Assembly: GCF_041296385.1 (NCBI RefSeq)
Contig: NC_091013.1
Coordinates: forward strand, 71,827,563-71,891,562
From: Aphelocoma coerulescens
Lineage: Eukaryota; Chordata; Aves; Passeriformes; Corvidae
Reading direction: 5' to 3'
Length of the DNA: 64,000 nucleotides
Below the pieces are notes generated by a model. The model saw only the letters and a list, made by a program, of their open reading frames with translations. It did not search any database and was not told the origin of the DNA. How positions within the stretch are numbered: the stretch's first letter is position 1; the number at the start of each line of letters is the position of its first letter. Of the stretch, positions 63,920-64,000 are shown in pieces. The position numbers and the translations under genes are program-made.

Positions 63920-64000
63920 TAAGAATGTTGAAGCTTTGTCTCTTTTGTCACACAGAGAGAATTCTGCACAGCAGTCAGATGCCCTCATAGTTTCTTTGGG

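Overview
The window is vertebrate nuclear DNA and almost certainly avian. Its interspersed repeats are CR1 LINE fragments, with characteristic 3' ends and a decayed reverse-transcriptase region, plus several solitary retroviral LTRs. The look of the LTRs suggests a songbird (passerine), but I could not check this against a repeat library. The only gene I can support is SLC7A1, the cationic amino acid transporter CAT-1, on the + strand. Its first seven coding exons lie between 49.7 and 63.9 kb and encode residues 1 to about 432. The family is about 630 residues long, so the C-terminal third lies beyond the right edge.

Layout. 1-29.7 kb: apparently gene-free flanking DNA. It holds CR1 fragments at 6.7-7.1, 23.8-24.4, 27.7-27.9 and 28.3-29.4 kb, and LTR-like elements at 11.2-11.9, 18.9-20.1 and 28.5-29.0 kb. 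It also holds a GC-rich island at 22.9-23.35 kb with an 11-bp minisatellite, and two adjacent perfect hairpins at 25.35-25.41 kb. 29.7-30.3 kb: a CpG island with paired CACGTG E-boxes, Sp1-type GC boxes and strong splice donors. It is the likely SLC7A1 promoter and non-coding first exon. 30.3-49.7 kb: a large first intron or introns, with a solo LTR at 43.6-44.0 kb that keeps recognisable promoter and polyadenylation signals. 49.7-64.0 kb: seven coding exons joined by GT-AG introns of 0.8-4.8 kb.

The reading frame is continuous across all seven exons: codons split across the junctions complete correctly, and no stop or frameshift was found. The encoded segment runs from the cytosolic N-terminus through the APC-superfamily core, including the glycine-rich first helix, conserved Glu107 and the glycosylated third extracellular loop.

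The rest looks like ordinary repeat-bearing intergenic and intronic DNA. I found no CRISPR array, operon, RNA gene or other plainly new system. The most unusual signals are the double hairpin, the nested transposon history at 24-29.4 kb, the solo LTR in intron 1 and the twin E-box palindrome upstream of the putative first exon.
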